A DNA stretch of 64,000 nt from NCBI RefSeq assembly GCF_017876795.1, contig NZ_JAGIOR010000001.1:5023085-5087084 (forward strand), read 5' to 3'. Positions 62,279-64,000 of this stretch are shown one piece after another. Under the pieces are notes generated by a model. It was not told the DNA's origin, did not search any database, and saw only the letters and a program-made list of their open reading frames with translations. The stretch's first letter is position 1; each line of letters starts with the position of its first letter. The stretch is from Rhizobium leguminosarum (lineage in GTDB: Bacteria > Pseudomonadota > Alphaproteobacteria > Rhizobiales > Rhizobiaceae). The position numbers and the translations under genes are program-made.

Positions 62279-63526
62279 ATGATTGATATCGCGGCGATCA
62301 AAGCTCGCTTTGAGACGCTTGCGCCTTATCTCGATGAGCGGGCACGGCGTTTGTTGGCGGCAACCGAGGCTCGCGCGGCGGGCCGGGGTGGAGTGACGGC
62401 GGTTTCGGCGGCGACCGGCGTTGCGCGCAGTACGATCGGGCGCGGTCTTACGGAGTTGCGGACCGCAGATGCACGACTGGAACGCCGGGTTCGGCGGCCG
62501 GGCGGCGGCCGCAGGCCAAAGATCGAGACTGAGCCGGGCCTCTTGGCTGCACTTGAAGAATTGGTTCAATCGGCGATCCGTGGCGATCCTGAAGCAGCAT
62601 TGTTGTGGGTGAGCAGAAGCCAGCGCCACCTTGCCGGCGCATTGGCACAACGCGGCTTTACGGCCAGCCAGAAGTTGGTTGGTCGGCTGCTGCGCAAGCT
62701 TGGCTTCAGCCTCCAGGCCAACAAGAAGACCTTGGAGGGGGCGTCTCATCCTGACCGCGACACCCAGTTCGAACACATCAACGAGAAGATCAAGCAGTTC
62801 CAGGCGGCCGGCCAGGCCGCCATTTCGGTCGACACAAAGAAAAAGGAGCTGGTTGGCGATTTCAAGAACGGCGGGCGTGAGCTGCGTCCCAAAGGCGGCC
62901 CCGAACCCGTGCGCGTTCACGACTTCAAGATACCCGAACTCGGCAAGGTCGCACCTTACGGCGTCTACGACATCACCAACAACTCGGGTTGGGTGAATGT
63001 CGGCATCGATCATGACACCGCCGCCTTTGCCGTAGAGAGCATTCGACGGTGGTGGAATGTCTTGGGAAAGAGCCGCTATCCTGGTTCAACCGGTCTACTC
63101 ATTACCGCCGATTGCGGTGGCAGCAACGGGGCCCGTGTGCGACTGTGGAAGCGCGAGCTTCAATCATTCGCCAATGAAACTGGGTTAGCTATCACGGTCG
63201 CTCACCACCCGCCGGGGACCAGCAAATGGAACCGCATAGAACACCGGCTATTTGCATTCATCACACAGAATTGGCGCGGCAAGCCCCTCGTCAGTCATGA
63301 GGTCATCGTTCAACTGATCGGGGCCACGACGACGGCCAACGGGCTCGACGTTCAATGTTGCCTCGACGAAAATGACTATCCCAAGGCCATCAAGATCACC
63401 GATGCTGAAATGAATGCAATCAATATTGATCGTGATCCCTTCCACGGTGAGTGGAACTACACGATTTCGCCCACCTCCGTTGTGTCCGATAGCGCTATCG
63501 CCGAGAGTGTTGCCGATGATCGATGA
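62279..63526 (+). CDS. ISAzo13-family transposase
   Basis: This 415-residue protein has an N-terminal helix-turn-helix (GGVTAVSAATGVARSTIGRG, about 38-57), then LLWVSRSQRHLAGALAQRGF, a catalytic core with ISVDTKKKELVGDFKNGG (first Asp), LITADCGGSNGARVRLWK (second Asp) and HPPGTSKWNRIEHRLFAFI (Glu), and the C-terminal EWNYTISP. These motifs characterise ISAzo13-family transposases. The frame is intact. A second open frame overlaps its end by 11 bp. Confidence 0.88.
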   Translation: MIDIAAIKARFETLAPYLDERARRLLAATEARAAGRGGVTAVSAATGVARSTIGRGLTELRTADARLERRVRRPGGGRRPKIETEPGLLAALEELVQSAIRGDPEAALLWVSRSQRHLAGALAQRGFTASQKLVGRLLRKLGFSLQANKKTLEGASHPDRDTQFEHINEKIKQFQAAGQAAISVDTKKKELVGDFKNGGRELRPKGGPEPVRVHDFKIPELGKVAPYGVYDITNNSGWVNVGIDHDTAAFAVESIRRWWNVLGKSRYPGSTGLLITADCGGSNGARVRLWKRELQSFANETGLAITVAHHPPGTSKWNRIEHRLFAFITQNWRGKPLVSHEVIVQLIGATTTANGLDVQCCLDENDYPKAIKITDAEMNAINIDRDPFHGEWNYTISPTSVVSDSAIAESVADDR

Positions 63527-63857
63527 TCCTGAGAAAACCGATCACCTTGTTCGTGAACTCGAGGCGTCACTTCCCCTCGAAACGAGGCTGTCTCAAACGC
63601 TTAAAATAACGCTGACCAAGCAATCCCCGGATCTCGAGATCCCCGATGGTTGCAACGTGACAAGCCTTTTCTACATGGGAGAAGAGGGCGGGATTGTGTG
63701 CGCGTTGGACATCGGCGGACCGGAAACCAAAACCCCCTGCATCGTCTCCATCACGCATCTCATCTTTAACAAACGGATGCCGCCGTTCCGGCAAATCGAC
63801 GCCTATCAACGGCACCGTATCAAGAAGCTCAAACAGCAAAACGGTCGCAACTACTGA
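63516..63857 (+). CDS. Small protein coupled to the ISAzo13 transposase
   Basis: ATG 63516 lies inside the transposase 3' end; 113 residues, mostly helical/strand mix with LKITLTKQSPDLEIPDGCNV then LFYMGEEGGIVCALDIGG and a basic C-terminus (YQRHRIKKLKQQNGRNY). The 11-bp overlap implies translational coupling. Similar small proteins often follow this transposase family. I do not know its function. Confidence 0.65.
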   Translation: MIDDPEKTDHLVRELEASLPLETRLSQTLKITLTKQSPDLEIPDGCNVTSLFYMGEEGGIVCALDIGGPETKTPCIVSITHLIFNKRMPPFRQIDAYQRHRIKKLKQQNGRNY

Positions 63858-63917
63858 CCTTCAATCCGGACATAAGCCAGACACCGGTTTGTCAAAATAT
63901 GCAGTGCTTATATGGCG

Positions 63918-64000
63918 TCAGATCCTTACCGTCAGAGCACCGTCTTCTGATTCAATCACTTTGTAATCATAGACTACCGGATGTCCAAAGCAGGTGATTT
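63918..64000 (-). CDS. C-terminal end of an unidentified gene (continues past the window)
   Basis: Reading the minus strand from the window edge gives ITCFGHPVVYDYKVIESEDG and ALTVRI before TGA (63918-63920). The composition is protein-like, but 27 codons do not identify a family. Confidence 0.35.
   Translation of the reverse strand, partial: ITCFGHPVVYDYKVIESEDGALTVRI

Larger units (their letters stand above)
62279..63857 (+). mobile_element. ISAzo13-type insertion sequence (ends not located)
   Basis: It is defined by the transposase gene and the overlapping second frame. I searched the flanks (62160-62278 and 63858-63990) for terminal inverted repeats and found none I trust. The remnant gene at 62018-62182 suggests the left end is between about 62180 and 62250. 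Confidence 0.65.

Noticed and set aside
62160..63990. TTCTGATTCA at both sides of the ISAzo13 transposase (about 62247 and 63944) as terminal repeats
   Set aside because: The two copies are in direct, not inverted, orientation, and the right copy lies in a separate minus-strand coding end.

Overview
The window looks like chromosomal or large-replicon DNA of a Rhizobium of the R. leguminosarum/R. etli type. The evidence is the GC-rich codon use, the frcB-frcC-frcA-frcK fructose transport operon with its ROK regulator, the many sugar ABC transporters and GntR regulators, and several short palindromic intergenic repeats typical of rhizobia. I saw no tRNA, rRNA or CRISPR array.

Layout. 1-2 kb: a truncated SbmA/BacA-like exporter. 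2.1-11.4 kb: a sugar catabolic island (GntR regulator, UxaA-family dehydratase, aldo/keto reductase, FucU mutarotase, CUT2-class ABC transporter, zinc alcohol dehydrogenase), best read as use of L-fucose or a related sugar. 11.6-13.6 kb: cutC and an unusual LysR regulator with two helix-turn-helix domains. 14.0-17.9 kb: a four-gene osmoprotectant-type ABC operon in the same order as E. coli yehZYXW. 18-35 kb: ordinary metabolism (beta-mannosidase, PRC-barrel protein, fatty acyl-CoA ligase, pgi, FMN hydroxyacid dehydrogenase, fructokinase, pyrE, pyrC, a diguanylate cyclase) separated by six copies of a mosaic repeat. 34.3-39.9 kb: frcKACB, the ROK regulator and a second FucU. 40-48.2 kb: an accessory stretch of regulators and oxidoreductases with many broken genes and an IS630 insertion. 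48.4-59.7 kb: a hydroxyproline-type catabolic cluster (aconitase X, DapA-like lyase, Ldh2-type imino-acid reductase, polar amino-acid ABC transporter, enolase-superfamily enzyme, proline-racemase-family dehydratase, two FadR-type regulators). 60.2-64 kb: a GGDEF-EAL protein and an ISAzo13-type transposase.

How the genes work together. In the sugar island, one near-identical site precedes both the enzyme genes and the transporter, so the GntR protein probably controls both. In the hydroxyproline cluster, a 17-bp palindrome lies upstream of aconitase X, the enolase-family gene and the racemase-family gene, while a different palindrome (TTGTCGACAA) lies upstream of the other GntR gene and of the DapA-like gene. 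This suggests two regulators dividing one pathway. In three ABC operons a strong hairpin follows the binding-protein gene, which would favour excess binding protein over membrane subunits.

The most unusual feature is the density of disrupted genes. Single-base frameshifts affect the beta-mannosidase, a diguanylate cyclase, an AraC regulator, an Old Yellow Enzyme homologue and a SnoaL-like protein. Aconitase X carries an out-of-frame deletion. An alpha/beta hydrolase is split by IS630 at a TA site. An amino-acid permease is split by a 47-bp palindromic insert flanked by a 6-bp duplication, and excising it restores the reading frame exactly. The single-base cases could be sequence errors; the two insertions cannot easily be.
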